The notes: generated from the letters alone by a model not told the origin. Numbered from the stretch's first letter, positions 52,769 to 62,241 are shown. The stretch is 64,000 bases of DNA from Parasphingorhabdus halotolerans (GCF_012516475.1 NZ_CP051217.1:1116001-1180000), one strand, 5' to 3'. Numbers and translations: made by a program.

Positions 52769-53524
52769 GTGGATTTCGGTCTGGACGGCAAAGTGGCAAT
52801 TGTCACCGGAGGCACGCGCGGCTTGGGACGCGATGTGGCCGAAGCGCTTGCCGGTCAAGGCTGCAAGGTCATGGTCTGCGGTCGTAACCAGCCGGAAACA
52901 CTGGCAGAAAATATAGCTTTTCGTATTGCCGATATCCGCAAAGCGGATGCTGCAGAGCAATTGGTGGCAGATACTGTGTCCGAATTTGGCCGATTAGATA
53001 TATTGGTGAACAATGCGGGCGGCTCTCCGGCAGCCGATGCAGCGACCGCTAGTCCGCGATTTGCCGACTCTATTATGCAACTCAATTTGATGGCACCTTA
53101 TTATATGGCGAGGGCAAGCCATCCACATCTGGTAAAGTCGGACAACGGCAGCATTATTAACATCGGCAGTGTGGCAGGCATAAGACCTGCCCCCGGCACA
53201 GCGATTTATGGTGCAGCCAAGGCTGGCCTGCTTAATCTGACCCAAAGTCTCGCGCAGGAATGGGGCAAGGATAAAATCCGCGTCAACGCAATTATCGTCG
53301 GTCTTGCTGAAACCGAAAATGCTGAAGCGACATATGGTGATGCCAATGCGCAGGCCACCGTGGCAGCATCATTGCCGCTCGGGCGTATGTGCAAGGGTGA
53401 AGATGTGGCGAATGCGGTTTGCTATCTGGCGTCGCCAGCGGCGGAATATATTTCGGGCGCGCGGCTCAATGTCGATGGCGGCGGTGAAAGACCATATTTC
53501 TTGGATTTGGTAAAAGGAGGCTGA
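52769..53524 (+). CDS. SDR-family oxidoreductase
   Basis: 251 residues from a GTG at 52769, chosen because it gives the usual SDR opening DFGLDGKVAIVTGGTRGLGRDVAEALAGQG. NNAGGSPA, Ser in INIGSVAG, Tyr/Lys in YGAAKAGLLNLTQSLAQEW and C-terminus YISGARLNVDGGGERP are intact. It is the first gene of the ring C/D operon and lies 4 bp before HsaC. It may be the hydroxy-acyl-CoA or 5-hydroxy-HIP-CoA dehydrogenase (IpdF-like), a guess from position. Confidence 0.85.
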   Translation: MDFGLDGKVAIVTGGTRGLGRDVAEALAGQGCKVMVCGRNQPETLAENIAFRIADIRKADAAEQLVADTVSEFGRLDILVNNAGGSPAADAATASPRFADSIMQLNLMAPYYMARASHPHLVKSDNGSIINIGSVAGIRPAPGTAIYGAAKAGLLNLTQSLAQEWGKDKIRVNAIIVGLAETENAEATYGDANAQATVAASLPLGRMCKGEDVANAVCYLASPAAEYISGARLNVDGGGERPYFLDLVKGG

Positions 53525-53528
53525 TGCC

Positions 53529-54449
53529 ATGGGTATAAAAGGACTGGGCTATGTCGTGATTGAAACGACAGACTTGTCAAAATGGCATGATTATCTGACC
53601 GGCGTAGTCGGCGCGATGGCGGATGGCAAAGGCGCAGACGGCGCGGCGCTATACCGGATCGACGCACGCGCGGCGCGCTTCCGGATTATCAAGGCGGATG
53701 CTGACCGGTTTGCGGTTGCAGGATGGGAACTGGCTGATCAGGCTGATTTCGACGCGATGGCGGACAAATTGCGCGACGCTGGATGCGAGGTGGCCGATGG
53801 CGATGCGGCGAGCCGGGGCGTTGAGGCACTGGCAAGCGGAAAAGACCCTGCCGGGCATCAATTTGAAATTTTCCACGGTGCCGCGCAGGCCGATACCGCT
53901 TTCCAATCTCCCGCTGGCGTCAGCGGTTTTGTCACCGGCGATCTTGGCATGGGCCATGTCGTCTATGGATCGCTGGCCTTTGAAGAAACGCACAAATTTT
54001 ATCGCGATGTCATGGGCTTTGGCGATTCCGATCTGCCCGAAATTGAAGTCGGTCCGCCGGGAACACCCAAAATGGGTATCGCCTTCATGCATGCGGAAAC
54101 CGGGCGGCATCACAGCGTTGCGGTTATCCAGATGCCCGCGCCACCGACGGGCTGCGTCCACATCATGGTCGAGGCAAAATCGCGCGCAGATGTCGATAAG
54201 GCTTATGAGCGGATGGCAGCAGCCGACGTTCCGGTTTCTGCCACGCTGGGCGAACATACCAATGATCAGGTGACGAGCTTTTATATGCAGACGCCGGGCG
54301 GATTTGATCTGGAATTTGGTTTCGAAGGGCTCGTCATTGATCCAGCAACTTGGGAGCCAACCGCCCATACCACGCCCAGCCAATGGGGACATGAATGGGC
54401 CTGGCAAAAAGCGGCTGCAGAAGCCGCAACAGAAGAGGCAAACGGTTGA
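53529..54449 (+). CDS. hsaC: Type I extradiol dioxygenase (HsaC type)
   Basis: 306 residues with two glyoxalase-like modules. The C-terminal module carries the iron ligands His143 (MGHVVYG), His211 (CVHIMVE) and Glu262 (FDLEFGF), with His194/His195 (RHHSVAV) and Tyr252 as the acid-base pair known from BphC. It opens ring A of 3,4-DHSA. AAGGAGG precedes the ATG. Its stop overlaps the IpdA start as TGATG. Confidence 0.92.
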   Translation: MGIKGLGYVVIETTDLSKWHDYLTGVVGAMADGKGADGAALYRIDARAARFRIIKADADRFAVAGWELADQADFDAMADKLRDAGCEVADGDAASRGVEALASGKDPAGHQFEIFHGAAQADTAFQSPAGVSGFVTGDLGMGHVVYGSLAFEETHKFYRDVMGFGDSDLPEIEVGPPGTPKMGIAFMHAETGRHHSVAVIQMPAPPTGCVHIMVEAKSRADVDKAYERMAAADVPVSATLGEHTNDQVTSFYMQTPGGFDLEFGFEGLVIDPATWEPTAHTTPSQWGHEWAWQKAAAEAATEEANG

Positions 54450-55327
54450 TGCTCGATAAAAGAATGACCCCTGCCGAAATTGTCGGCCAACTATCCAATG
54501 GCATGACTATTGGCATTGGCGGCTGGGGGCCCCGGCGGAAACCAATGGCGCTGGTGCGTGAAATTATGCGCAGTGAACTCAAGGATTTGACCATCGTCGC
54601 TTATGGCGGCGCGGATGTCGGGATGCTGTGCGCGGCGGGTAAAGTCAAGAAACTTGTCTTTGCATTTGTCTCGCTCGACGCCATTCCGCTCGAACCCTGG
54701 TTCCGCAAATCGCGGGAAGCCGGTCAAATCGAGGTATTGGAACTGGACGAAGGCATGTTGCAATGGGGATTAAAGGCGGCAGCTTTCGGGCTTCCATATC
54801 TTCCAACGCGTGTTGGTCTTGGCACTGATCTGGCTGAACTCGGAGGGCTCAAAACCGTGCAATCGCCTTACGAAGATGGCGAGACCCTCATCGCCATGCC
54901 AGCGCTGAAACTCGATGCAGCCTTGCTCCACGTTAATCGCTGTGACCATCGCGGTAATGTCCAGTTGCTAGGGCCGGATGCTTATTATGACGAATGGTAT
55001 GCCAAGGCAGCGGCGAAAACCTATGTCTCGTGTGAAGAACTCGTCGATAAGATGGAAGACCATTATCATGACGATGCACAGGCTAATATATTCGAACGTT
55101 GCTTTGTAACCGGCGTTACTGAAATAGTCGGCGGCGCGCATCCGTCCTCTATGCCGCCGCTTTATGGTCCGGATATGAAAGCGTTTAAGGTTTATGCAGG
55201 CGCTGCGAAAGACCCCGGTGACTGGAATGCGGTCGCTGACCAGTTTGTCGGCGCAGATGAAGCGGCATATCTTAAATCTGTTGGCGGAAAGGAAGCGGTT
55301 CTGAAAACACCGCTGGCGATATACTGA
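54449..55327 (+). CDS. ipdA: IpdA: COCHEA-CoA hydrolase alpha subunit
   Basis: 292 residues from the ATG at 54449 that overlaps the HsaC stop. It has the class I CoA-transferase alpha fold: GMTIGIGGWGPRRKPMALVREIM, LTIVAYGGADVGMLCAAGKVKKLVFAFVSLD and LELDEGMLQWGLKAAAFGLPYLPTRVGLGTD. Glu101 in LELDEG may correspond to the catalytic Glu reported for mycobacterial IpdA. IpdAB is not a transferase; it hydrolyses the C ring of COCHEA-CoA in steroid degradation. It is followed by IpdB and EchA20, the same order as in mycobacteria. Confidence 0.9.
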   Translation: MLDKRMTPAEIVGQLSNGMTIGIGGWGPRRKPMALVREIMRSELKDLTIVAYGGADVGMLCAAGKVKKLVFAFVSLDAIPLEPWFRKSREAGQIEVLELDEGMLQWGLKAAAFGLPYLPTRVGLGTDLAELGGLKTVQSPYEDGETLIAMPALKLDAALLHVNRCDHRGNVQLLGPDAYYDEWYAKAAAKTYVSCEELVDKMEDHYHDDAQANIFERCFVTGVTEIVGGAHPSSMPPLYGPDMKAFKVYAGAAKDPGDWNAVADQFVGADEAAYLKSVGGKEAVLKTPLAIY

Positions 55328-56121
55328 TGAGCGATATCACTCTTGCAGAGCTGTGCATTTTTGCCTGTTCCGAGACATTCCGGACGGATCGCGAAATCAT
55401 CGCAACCGGTATTGGTCCTGTCCCGCGCGTTGGCGCTGGTTTGGCCAAGTTGACGCACTCGCCCGGCCTGATGATGACCGATGGCGAAGCCTATCTGGTG
55501 GAACAGCCCGTTCCCATGGGACCACGCGGCGATTACAAACCCAAATTTGCCGGCCATCTGCCCTTCTCGCGCTTCTTTGACAGCGCGGTGTGGACAGGAC
55601 GCCGTCACGCAATGGTGACGCCGACCCAGATTGACCGCTTTGGCCAGACCAACCTGTCACAGCTTGGCGGAACGCATCACCAACCCAAGACCCAGATGCT
55701 GGGCGTGCGCGGATTTCCGGGAAATTCGATTTATCACGCGAATTCGATGTTCATTCCGTTTCATTCGACGCGAACTTTTGTCGAAGGCGAAGTCGATATG
55801 GTGTCCAGCGCGGGTTATAATCCGGCCAAGCGGGTTGCGGGCGGCAATTACGATCATATCGACCTGCAAAAGATGGTCACTAATCTTTGCGTGATGGACT
55901 TTGGCGGACCGGGTAACGCTGTCCGTGTGGTCACGCTGCATCCCGGCGTGACTTTTGACGAAGTACAGGCAGCAACCGGCTTTGATTTGATAGATGCGGT
56001 CGAAGGCGAAACCGCCCTGCCCGATTCAGACGCTCTGACGATTATCAATCAACTAGACCCCCACGGGTTTCGCGCGCATGTTATCCGCGACAATCCGCCA
56101 GCTATAAGGACATCAGCATGA
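55327..56121 (+). CDS. ipdB: IpdB: COCHEA-CoA hydrolase beta subunit
   Basis: 264 residues with the class I CoA-transferase beta fold: SDITLAELCIFACSETFRTDREIIATGIGPVPRVGAGLAKLTHSPGL, RFGQTNLSQLGGTHHQPKTQMLGVRGFPGNSIYH and NLCVMDFGGPGN. It shares one base with the IpdA stop (TGATG) and its stop overlaps the next start, so the two subunits should be made in equal amounts. As in known IpdB it lacks an obvious catalytic Glu of a true CoA-transferase at the usual place. Confidence 0.9.
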   Translation: MSDITLAELCIFACSETFRTDREIIATGIGPVPRVGAGLAKLTHSPGLMMTDGEAYLVEQPVPMGPRGDYKPKFAGHLPFSRFFDSAVWTGRRHAMVTPTQIDRFGQTNLSQLGGTHHQPKTQMLGVRGFPGNSIYHANSMFIPFHSTRTFVEGEVDMVSSAGYNPAKRVAGGNYDHIDLQKMVTNLCVMDFGGPGNAVRVVTLHPGVTFDEVQAATGFDLIDAVEGETALPDSDALTIINQLDPHGFRAHVIRDNPPAIRTSA

Positions 56122-57017
56122 GCGACAATATTGTACCGTTAGAAGACGTAACCCCGGTTTATGAAACCGACGAGCCAATCCTCTATGAAGCCAAAGATGG
56201 CATCGCCTGGATCACGCTTAACCGGCCAGAATTTCATAATGTCCAGAACAGCCAGATGACTTATGCACTCGATGATGCGTTTATGAAAGCTGTCGATGAT
56301 GATGCGGTGAAGTGCATTGTGCTGAAATCTGATGCCAAGCATTTTAGTGCTGGCCATGATATCGGCTCGCCGGGACGCGATTTCCATTCCAGTTTTGACC
56401 GCCGCCTGATGTGGTATGATCACGCCAATAAAGCGGGCGCGGAAAAAGCCTATATTCGCGAGCAGGAAGTCTATCTGGGCATGTGCAAGCGCTGGCGGAA
56501 TATTCCCAAGCCGACGATTGCTCAGGTCCATAAAGGTTGCATCGCGGGCGGGCTAATGCTGGCATGGGTGTGCGATTTGATTATCGCTTCCGATGATGCG
56601 TTTTTTCAGGATCCGGTTTTGCAAATGGGCTTTCCCGGACTTGAGTATTTTGCGCATACATTCGAATTAAACACCCGTATTGCCAAGGAATTTTTGTTCC
56701 TGGGCGAACGGATGAGCGCAGAACGCGCTTATCAGATGGGGATGCTCAACCGGGTTGTTCCGCGCGAGCAGCTGGCGGATGAAGTGCTGAAAGTAGCAAC
56801 GCGTATCGCTGAACAACCGCGACTGGCCCTGCAACTCGCCAAACAGGCGTGTAACCATATGGATACGCTGGCCGGCAAGGAAGCCGGTATCGATGCGTCA
56901 TTTGGCTATCATCACTTTGCCCACGCCAATAACCAGTTGACCAAGGGCGATTATATCGCCGGATTTGATGGCAAGAAAATGGCCGAAAAAAATAAAGCAC
57001 AGGAAGCCAAAGGCTGA
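56118..57017 (+). CDS. echA20: EchA20-like ring-D hydrolase (crotonase family)
   Basis: 299 residues, crotonase fold. The CoA/oxyanion strands IAWITLNRPEFHNVQN and AKHFSAGHDIGSPGRDFH, and QVHKGCIAGGLMLAWVCDLIIASDDAFFQDPVLQMGFPGLEY, are clear; the family's second Glu position reads DPV. EchA20 hydrolyses ring D of HIEC-CoA before IpdAB opens ring C. Neighbours are IpdB (4-bp overlap) and IpdC, the mycobacterial order, which supports the call. Confidence 0.85.
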   Translation: MSDNIVPLEDVTPVYETDEPILYEAKDGIAWITLNRPEFHNVQNSQMTYALDDAFMKAVDDDAVKCIVLKSDAKHFSAGHDIGSPGRDFHSSFDRRLMWYDHANKAGAEKAYIREQEVYLGMCKRWRNIPKPTIAQVHKGCIAGGLMLAWVCDLIIASDDAFFQDPVLQMGFPGLEYFAHTFELNTRIAKEFLFLGERMSAERAYQMGMLNRVVPREQLADEVLKVATRIAEQPRLALQLAKQACNHMDTLAGKEAGIDASFGYHHFAHANNQLTKGDYIAGFDGKKMAEKNKAQEAKG

Positions 57018-57020
57018 TTG

Positions 57021-58109
57021 ATGGGCGATCCGCTTTCCACACCGCTAACCGAAATGCTGGGCTGCCGCTTGCCGGTGGTGCAGACCGCCATGGGCTGGAT
57101 TGCAACACCGCAGCTCGTGGCAGCGTCCAGCAATGCGGGCGCGTTCGGCTTCCTGGCAGGAGCGGTTATGCAGCCTGCGGAGTTGGCCAGCGAGATTGCT
57201 AAACTCAAGGATATGACACCGCATAATTTTGGCGTGAATTTCCACAGTTTCCAGCCAGGTGCCAAAGAGATTGTCGAGGTTATTTTGGCGAACTCTGATC
57301 GGGTACGGGCAGTCAGTTTCGGACGCGGTCCCGATGCCGAGATGATTGGCAAATTCCGTGAAGCAGGGATTATCTGCATGCCCACCGTGGGACTGCAAAA
57401 ACATGCCGAAAAAATGGTCGCGCTGGGCTGTCAGGCGATCACAATCCAGGGCGGCGAAGGTGGCGGTCATACTGGGTCAGTTGCTACTACCGTGTTGTTG
57501 CCGCAGGTGCTGGATGCGGTTGATGTGCCAGTGATTGCAGCGGGCGGTTTCGCCGATGGGCGCGGACTGGCAGCAGCGCTGGCTTACGGTGCAGCGGGGA
57601 TCGCCATGGGCACACGCTTTATGATGACCAGCGACAGCCCCGTGCCCGATGCGCCCAAGAAGAGTTATACGGGCGCAACCACTAACGACATCACTGTCAC
57701 CACGAAAGTCGACGGTATTCCGCAGCGCATGATCATCAATCCGATGCTCCGCAAAATCGAAAAATCCGGAGCGCTATCCAAATGGCAACGCGGCCTGATG
57801 GCTGCCCTCGCGATGAAGAAACAAACAGGGGCCAGCTGGAGCGACCTGATCAAAACCGCGCGCGGGATGACCGCGCACGGCGACATGAGCCTGCCCGAAG
57901 CGATGATGGCCGCAGCCGCCCCGATGCTGCTTCAGAAAGCTGTGGTCGAAGGGGACGCGGAGAATGGACTGATGGCAACCGGCCTGGTAGCAGGAAGACT
58001 AGATAATATAATAAGTTGCAAGGAACTCCTTACACAGATTGAGAATGATGCCAGAACGCACTGCGCGGCACTTTCACAAACTTCCAATGCTCTAAAAGGA
58101 GCCGCCTGA
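57021..58109 (+). CDS. ipdC: IpdC-like flavin oxidoreductase (nitronate-monooxygenase fold)
   Basis: 362 residues from the ATG at 57021 (a TTG at 57018 is less likely). The TIM-barrel FMN motifs PVVQTAMGWIATPQLVAASSNAGAFGFLAGAVM, QAITIQGGEGGGHTGSVATTVLLPQV, PVIAAGGFADGRGLAAALAYGAAGIAMGTRFM are standard for the 2-nitropropane-dioxygenase-like family. IpdC acts on HIC-CoA, forming the unsaturated HIEC-CoA that EchA20 opens. Position after EchA20 fits. Confidence 0.87.
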   Translation: MGDPLSTPLTEMLGCRLPVVQTAMGWIATPQLVAASSNAGAFGFLAGAVMQPAELASEIAKLKDMTPHNFGVNFHSFQPGAKEIVEVILANSDRVRAVSFGRGPDAEMIGKFREAGIICMPTVGLQKHAEKMVALGCQAITIQGGEGGGHTGSVATTVLLPQVLDAVDVPVIAAGGFADGRGLAAALAYGAAGIAMGTRFMMTSDSPVPDAPKKSYTGATTNDITVTTKVDGIPQRMIINPMLRKIEKSGALSKWQRGLMAALAMKKQTGASWSDLIKTARGMTAHGDMSLPEAMMAAAAPMLLQKAVVEGDAENGLMATGLVAGRLDNIISCKELLTQIENDARTHCAALSQTSNALKGAA

Positions 58110-58858
58110 TGCCGATCACCACCACCATCAAGGACAAGATTGCCGAGATTGTTTTCGATGTCCCGCCAGTTAATGCGTTCAATAGCGAAACATGGATGTC
58201 GCTACCGGATATGGTAACCGAGGCAAGCCGCAATCCCGATGTAAATTGCGTCCTCATCCGCGCGGAAGGCAAAGGCTTTTGCGGCGGAGTAGATATCAAG
58301 GAGATGCAGGCGCATCCTGAACGCATCACCCTTCTCAATCGCGGCAATTATCTGACCTTCAAGGCTATAAGGGATGCCGAAGTTCCGGTGATAAGCGCGG
58401 TGCACAAGTTCGTTATCGGCGGCGGCATTGGTATTTGTGGCGCTAGCGACAGTATCTTTGCAGCGGACGATGCCTATTTCTCTTTGCCTGAGGTGGATCG
58501 TGGCGCGATGGGCGGGGCATCGCATCTTTCGCGTATGTTGCCTCTCCATAAAGTGCGCGCAGCCTTCTTTACCGGCGGTACTGTGTCGGCCGAAGAGGCA
58601 TACCGATTGGGCGCGGTAGAGAAAGTTGTTCCGCGAGATCAACTCGAAAAAGAAGCACGCGAATTTTGCGCCATCATCGCATCAAAATCCCGCAAAGCAC
58701 TGGTCATTGCCAAGGAAGCCCTCAACGGTCTCGAAGAACGCGATGTGGATCGTGGGTATCGCTGGGAACAGGGCTTTACGCTCGAAATGTACATGCACGA
58801 AGACAGCCAGAAATCGCGTGATGAGTTTATTGAGACAGGCAAGGCGGCCAAATTCTGA
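58109..58858 (+). CDS. Enoyl-CoA hydratase/crotonase-family protein
   Basis: 249 residues. IAEIVFDVPPVNAFNSETW, GKGFCGGVDIKEMQAHPERI, VHKFVIGGGIGICGASDSIFAADDAYFSLPEVDRGAMGGASHLSRML show the crotonase fold; the second acid is in SLPEVDRGAMGG. It shares one base with the IpdC stop and its stop overlaps the FadE start. A hydratase step of C/D-ring beta-oxidation is likely; it could be an EchA13/EchA19-like enzyme. Confidence 0.88.
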   Translation: MPITTTIKDKIAEIVFDVPPVNAFNSETWMSLPDMVTEASRNPDVNCVLIRAEGKGFCGGVDIKEMQAHPERITLLNRGNYLTFKAIRDAEVPVISAVHKFVIGGGIGICGASDSIFAADDAYFSLPEVDRGAMGGASHLSRMLPLHKVRAAFFTGGTVSAEEAYRLGAVEKVVPRDQLEKEAREFCAIIASKSRKALVIAKEALNGLEERDVDRGYRWEQGFTLEMYMHEDSQKSRDEFIETGKAAKF

Positions 58859-60021
58859 TGGATTTGAAATACACTCCCGAACAACAAGCGTTCCGCGCCG
58901 AAATACGCGCATGGCTCGCAGCAAATGTGCCGGACAAACCACTACTAACATTGGAAGGTGAAGAGGGTTTCCACCAGCATGTCGAGTGGGAGCGCAAGCT
59001 TGCCAGCGGCAATTGGGGCATGGTCACATGGCCGGAACAATATGGCGGACGCGGGTTGGATTTGATCCAGTGGTTGATTTTTGAAGAAGAATATTGGGCA
59101 GCAGGCGCTCCGCTACGCGCCAATCAGAACGGTATTTTCCTGCTTGGCCCAACTGTCATGGAATATGGCACGGACGAACAGAAGGCTCGCTTCCTGACAC
59201 CTATGGCTAACGGTGAAGTGATGTGGGCGCAGGCATGGTCAGAACCGGGCGCAGGCTCCGACATGGCCGCGATTACCACCAAGGCAGTTCGCGATGGCGA
59301 TCATTATGTGATCTCCGGCCAGAAGACATGGTCGAGCCGTGCGAGTTTCGCCGATTGGGGTTTTGGCCTCTTCCGCACAGAGGAAGGCAGCAAACGGCAC
59401 AAGGGATTGAGCTTCATCCTGTTTGATCTCAACAGCCCCGGCATTACCCGCCGCCCGATCCGGCAATTGCATGGCGAGCCTGGCTTTGCGGAGTTATTTT
59501 TCGACGAAGTGCGCGTGCCAGCCGAAAACATGTTGGCTGGAGAAGGCGAAGGCTGGAACGTGGCCATGGCAACCGCTGGATTTGAACGCGGTTTAATGCT
59601 GCGTTCTCCCGGCCGTTTTCAGGCGACAGCCAAGCGATTGGTTGAATTGTATAGAGCCAATGAAGCCAACGCTTCGCCAGCGACACGAGAAGCCGTTACG
59701 CAGGCGTGGATGGGTACGCAGGCTTATGCTTACAATACCTATTCAGTTGCTGCGAAGATCTTGGCTGGCGGCAAAATTGGCGCAGAAGCAAGCCTCAACA
59801 AGATTTTCTGGTCGGAACTGGACCGATCGATGAACAGATCCGCTATGCAATTGATGGGCGCAGCGGCGGAACTCGCCAAATTTGCTGACGGCACGGTCAA
59901 TCAGTGGCTTGATGGTTATATTTTCTCGCTCTCAGGCCCGATCTATGCCGGCTCCAACGAAATACAACGGAACATCATCGCTGAACGTTTCCTCGGATTA
60001 CCAAGACAGGGAGCGGGCTAA
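58858..60021 (+). CDS. Acyl-CoA dehydrogenase, probable FadE30/IpdE1-like subunit
   Basis: 387 residues with full ACAD layout: N-terminal helical domain, QAWSEPGAGSDMAAITTKA, WSSRASFADWGFGLFRTEEGS, EVRVPAENMLAGEGEGWNVAM, and the C-terminal SLSGPIYAGSNEIQRNIIAERFLGLP. Steroid ACADs work as alpha2-beta2 heterotetramers with a second, smaller subunit; the next gene encodes one. In this operon they should dehydrogenate a propionyl-CoA side chain (HIP-CoA or 5-OH HIP-CoA). Confidence 0.87.
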   Translation: MDLKYTPEQQAFRAEIRAWLAANVPDKPLLTLEGEEGFHQHVEWERKLASGNWGMVTWPEQYGGRGLDLIQWLIFEEEYWAAGAPLRANQNGIFLLGPTVMEYGTDEQKARFLTPMANGEVMWAQAWSEPGAGSDMAAITTKAVRDGDHYVISGQKTWSSRASFADWGFGLFRTEEGSKRHKGLSFILFDLNSPGITRRPIRQLHGEPGFAELFFDEVRVPAENMLAGEGEGWNVAMATAGFERGLMLRSPGRFQATAKRLVELYRANEANASPATREAVTQAWMGTQAYAYNTYSVAAKILAGGKIGAEASLNKIFWSELDRSMNRSAMQLMGAAAELAKFADGTVNQWLDGYIFSLSGPIYAGSNEIQRNIIAERFLGLPRQGAG

Positions 60022-60037
60022 TGGATTGTGCGTTTTT

Positions 60038-60120
60038 CGTCATTGCGAGCGTAGCGAAGCAATCCAGAGCGGCGCAGCGGCGCCCTGGATTGCCGCGTCG
60101 CTGCGCTCCTCGCAATGACG
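60038..60120. repeat. Palindromic intergenic repeat (REP-like)
   Basis: CGTCATTGCGAG at 60038-60049 pairs exactly with CTCGCAATGACG at 60109-60120, and GCAATCCAG at 60059-60067 pairs with CTGGATTGC at 60085-60093, so an 83-bp near-perfect cruciform is possible. The CGTCATTGCGAG...GCAATCCAG type is a familiar dispersed repeat of alphaproteobacteria. It lies between the two FadE genes, the only sizeable gap in the operon, and is the only copy in this window. Confidence 0.85.
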
Positions 60121-60142
60121 TCAATTTGGCGAGGCTCGTCTG

Positions 60143-61075
60143 ATGGAATTTTTGCTGACCGAAGATCAACTCACCCTTACCGAAGGGGTCCGCGAATATT
60201 TTTCCGGAACGCACGGCCCCGAAGTGCTTCGCCGTCTTGATGAGGGCGACAATCGCGACCCAGCAATCTGGCAAGGTCTTGTCGAAATGGGCTTGCCCGG
60301 TCTGTTGGTGCCAGAAGCGGAAGGTGGCTTAGGCCTCAAGCTACTCGACGCAGCTTTGATTGCCGCCGAATGTGGCCGAGCTTGTTTGGCCGAACCTTTG
60401 GTCGATACGGCTTTTGTTGCGGTTCCATGGTTGATTGCAAATGGAAACACCGCTGACTTGGCTGCGATCGCTTCCGGTGAAAAAACAATGCCACTCGACC
60501 ATAAGATAAACGGATGGGTCGCTGATGGCGATGGCTTTCCTTGGCAAAGTGTTGATCCGCTTCGCAACCTTACGGCTCCGTCCGTCGATGCTACCGATGA
60601 TCCGCACTTGCTCAATCTCGGCGCACTTATGTCTGCCGCGCAACTCGTCGGTATTGCCGATGCAATGCTCGAACAAGCTGTCGAATATGCAAAAGTCCGC
60701 AATCAGTTTGGTCAACCCATTGGCGCCTTTCAGGCGGTTAAACATCATCTGGCTAAGGCTACAGTTGCGCTGGAATTTGCCAAGCCGGTAGTCTGGCGTG
60801 CTGCCCAAGCGATGGATGATGGTATCGACAGCGCACAAATCCATGTCAGCCATGCAAAGCTCGCCGCTGGCGATGCTGCTCTACAAATGGCGGAAACCGC
60901 CATCCAAATTCACGGCGCAATGGGATATACCTACGAAGTCGATTTGCATTTCTGGATGAAGCGCAGTTGGGCGCTGATCGGCGCATGGGGCAGCCGTGCA
61001 TTTCATTCAAAACGGATTGATGACGCAGTGATCGCTGGATCGCTGGACATTGGTCCCGCACATACATTTGCTTAA
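60143..61075 (+). CDS. Acyl-CoA dehydrogenase, probable small partner subunit (FadE33/IpdE2-like)
   Basis: 310 residues, shorter than the 380-400 of a single-chain ACAD, as in the small subunits of steroid alpha2-beta2 enzymes. N-terminal LLTEDQLTLTEGVREYFSGTHGPEVL, LGALMSAAQLVGIADAMLEQAVEYAKVRNQFGQPIGAFQAVKHHLA, and IQIHGAMGYTYEVDLHFWMKR with its Glu are visible; the middle FAD loop WSEPGAGSD seen in the other subunit is missing. This supports an obligate pairing with the 58858-60021 protein, though the repeat sits between them. Confidence 0.87.
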   Translation: MEFLLTEDQLTLTEGVREYFSGTHGPEVLRRLDEGDNRDPAIWQGLVEMGLPGLLVPEAEGGLGLKLLDAALIAAECGRACLAEPLVDTAFVAVPWLIANGNTADLAAIASGEKTMPLDHKINGWVADGDGFPWQSVDPLRNLTAPSVDATDDPHLLNLGALMSAAQLVGIADAMLEQAVEYAKVRNQFGQPIGAFQAVKHHLAKATVALEFAKPVVWRAAQAMDDGIDSAQIHVSHAKLAAGDAALQMAETAIQIHGAMGYTYEVDLHFWMKRSWALIGAWGSRAFHSKRIDDAVIAGSLDIGPAHTFA

Positions 61076-61084
61076 GGAAATTTG

Positions 61085-62236
61085 ATGGCCGAAGCCTATA
61101 TTATTGACGCAGTTCGCACGCCGATTGGCCGCAAGAAAGGTTCGCTGGCGGAAGTCCATCCGGCTGATCTGGGCGCCCATCCAATCAAGGCATTGACGGA
61201 GCGAACGGATTTTGATGCGGGCGCAGTGGATGATGTTGTTTGGGGCTGTTGCGATACCATCGGGCCGCAAGCAGGCGATATCGGTCGTTCTGTTTGGTTG
61301 GTTGCCGGTCTCCCGCAGCATGTGCCCGGCACAACCGTGGACCGTCAATGCGGCTCCTCTCAACAAGCGCTGCATTTTGCGGCGCAAGGGGTGATGTCAG
61401 GCACGCAGGACTTGGTTGTTGCGGGCGGCAGTCAAGCCATGAACGCCATTCCGATCAGTGCAGCGATGTACGCGGGCCAGCCTTACGGCTTCGACAATCC
61501 GTTCAATACGTCCCCCGGGTGGGTGGCGCGCTATGGCGATGGCTTACTCAATCAGATCAACTCGGCAGAGATGATCGCTGACAAATGGGATATATCACGC
61601 GAGCAGATGGAAGAATTCGCTCTCGCCTCTCACCAACGTGCACAGTCAGCAACGGACAATGGGTGGTTCAAGAACGAGATTGCACCATTGGAAGGATTGG
61701 AAGCCGACGAGACCATCCGGCCTACCACCACGCTGGAAGGCCTCTCCCAACTTAAAGTCATTCAAGAAGGCGGCAAGGTAACCGCTGGTGTTTCGAGCCA
61801 AAATTGCGACGGTGCGGCAGCCATGCTGGTCGCTTCAGAACGGGCGGTCAAAGACCACGGCCTGAAACCGCGCGCGCGCATCCATCATATATCGGTTCGT
61901 GCCGATGATCCAGTCTGGATGCTTACCGCACCGATGCCGGCAACCCAACATGCGCTGAAAAAGGCGGGAATGACTGTCAATGATATCGACCTTTTCGAAT
62001 GCAACGAGGCATTTGCCAGCGTGCCAATGGCGTGGATGAAGGAACTCGGCATCCCGCATGAGAAAGTGAATATTCACGGCGGCGCGATTGCCTTGGGTCA
62101 TCCGTTGGGTGGGACAGGCGCACGCTTGATGACCACTCTGCTGAACGCGCTTGAACGGACCGGTGGCCGCTATGGTCTTCAGACAATGTGTGAAGGCGGC
62201 GGGCAAGCCAATGTTACGATTATCGAGAGGCTGTAG
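61085..62236 (+). CDS. Thiolase (FadA6-like)
   Basis: 383 residues from the ATG at 61085, preceded by AAGGAAA. Complete thiolase motifs: nucleophile Cys89 in VDRQCGSSQQALHFAA, then NIHGGAIALGHPLGGTGARLMTTLL with the His, and LQTMCEGGGQANVTII with the acid-base Cys. It cleaves 3-ketoacyl-CoA. In the mycobacterial counterpart, FadA6 acts after IpdAB; the position here agrees. Confidence 0.88.
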   Translation: MAEAYIIDAVRTPIGRKKGSLAEVHPADLGAHPIKALTERTDFDAGAVDDVVWGCCDTIGPQAGDIGRSVWLVAGLPQHVPGTTVDRQCGSSQQALHFAAQGVMSGTQDLVVAGGSQAMNAIPISAAMYAGQPYGFDNPFNTSPGWVARYGDGLLNQINSAEMIADKWDISREQMEEFALASHQRAQSATDNGWFKNEIAPLEGLEADETIRPTTTLEGLSQLKVIQEGGKVTAGVSSQNCDGAAAMLVASERAVKDHGLKPRARIHHISVRADDPVWMLTAPMPATQHALKKAGMTVNDIDLFECNEAFASVPMAWMKELGIPHEKVNIHGGAIALGHPLGGTGARLMTTLLNALERTGGRYGLQTMCEGGGQANVTIIERL

Positions 62237-62241
62237 TACAG

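Noticed and set aside
60038..60120. Insertion sequence or attachment site
   Set aside because: No transposase frame and no target-site duplication is visible; it is a short palindromic repeat only.
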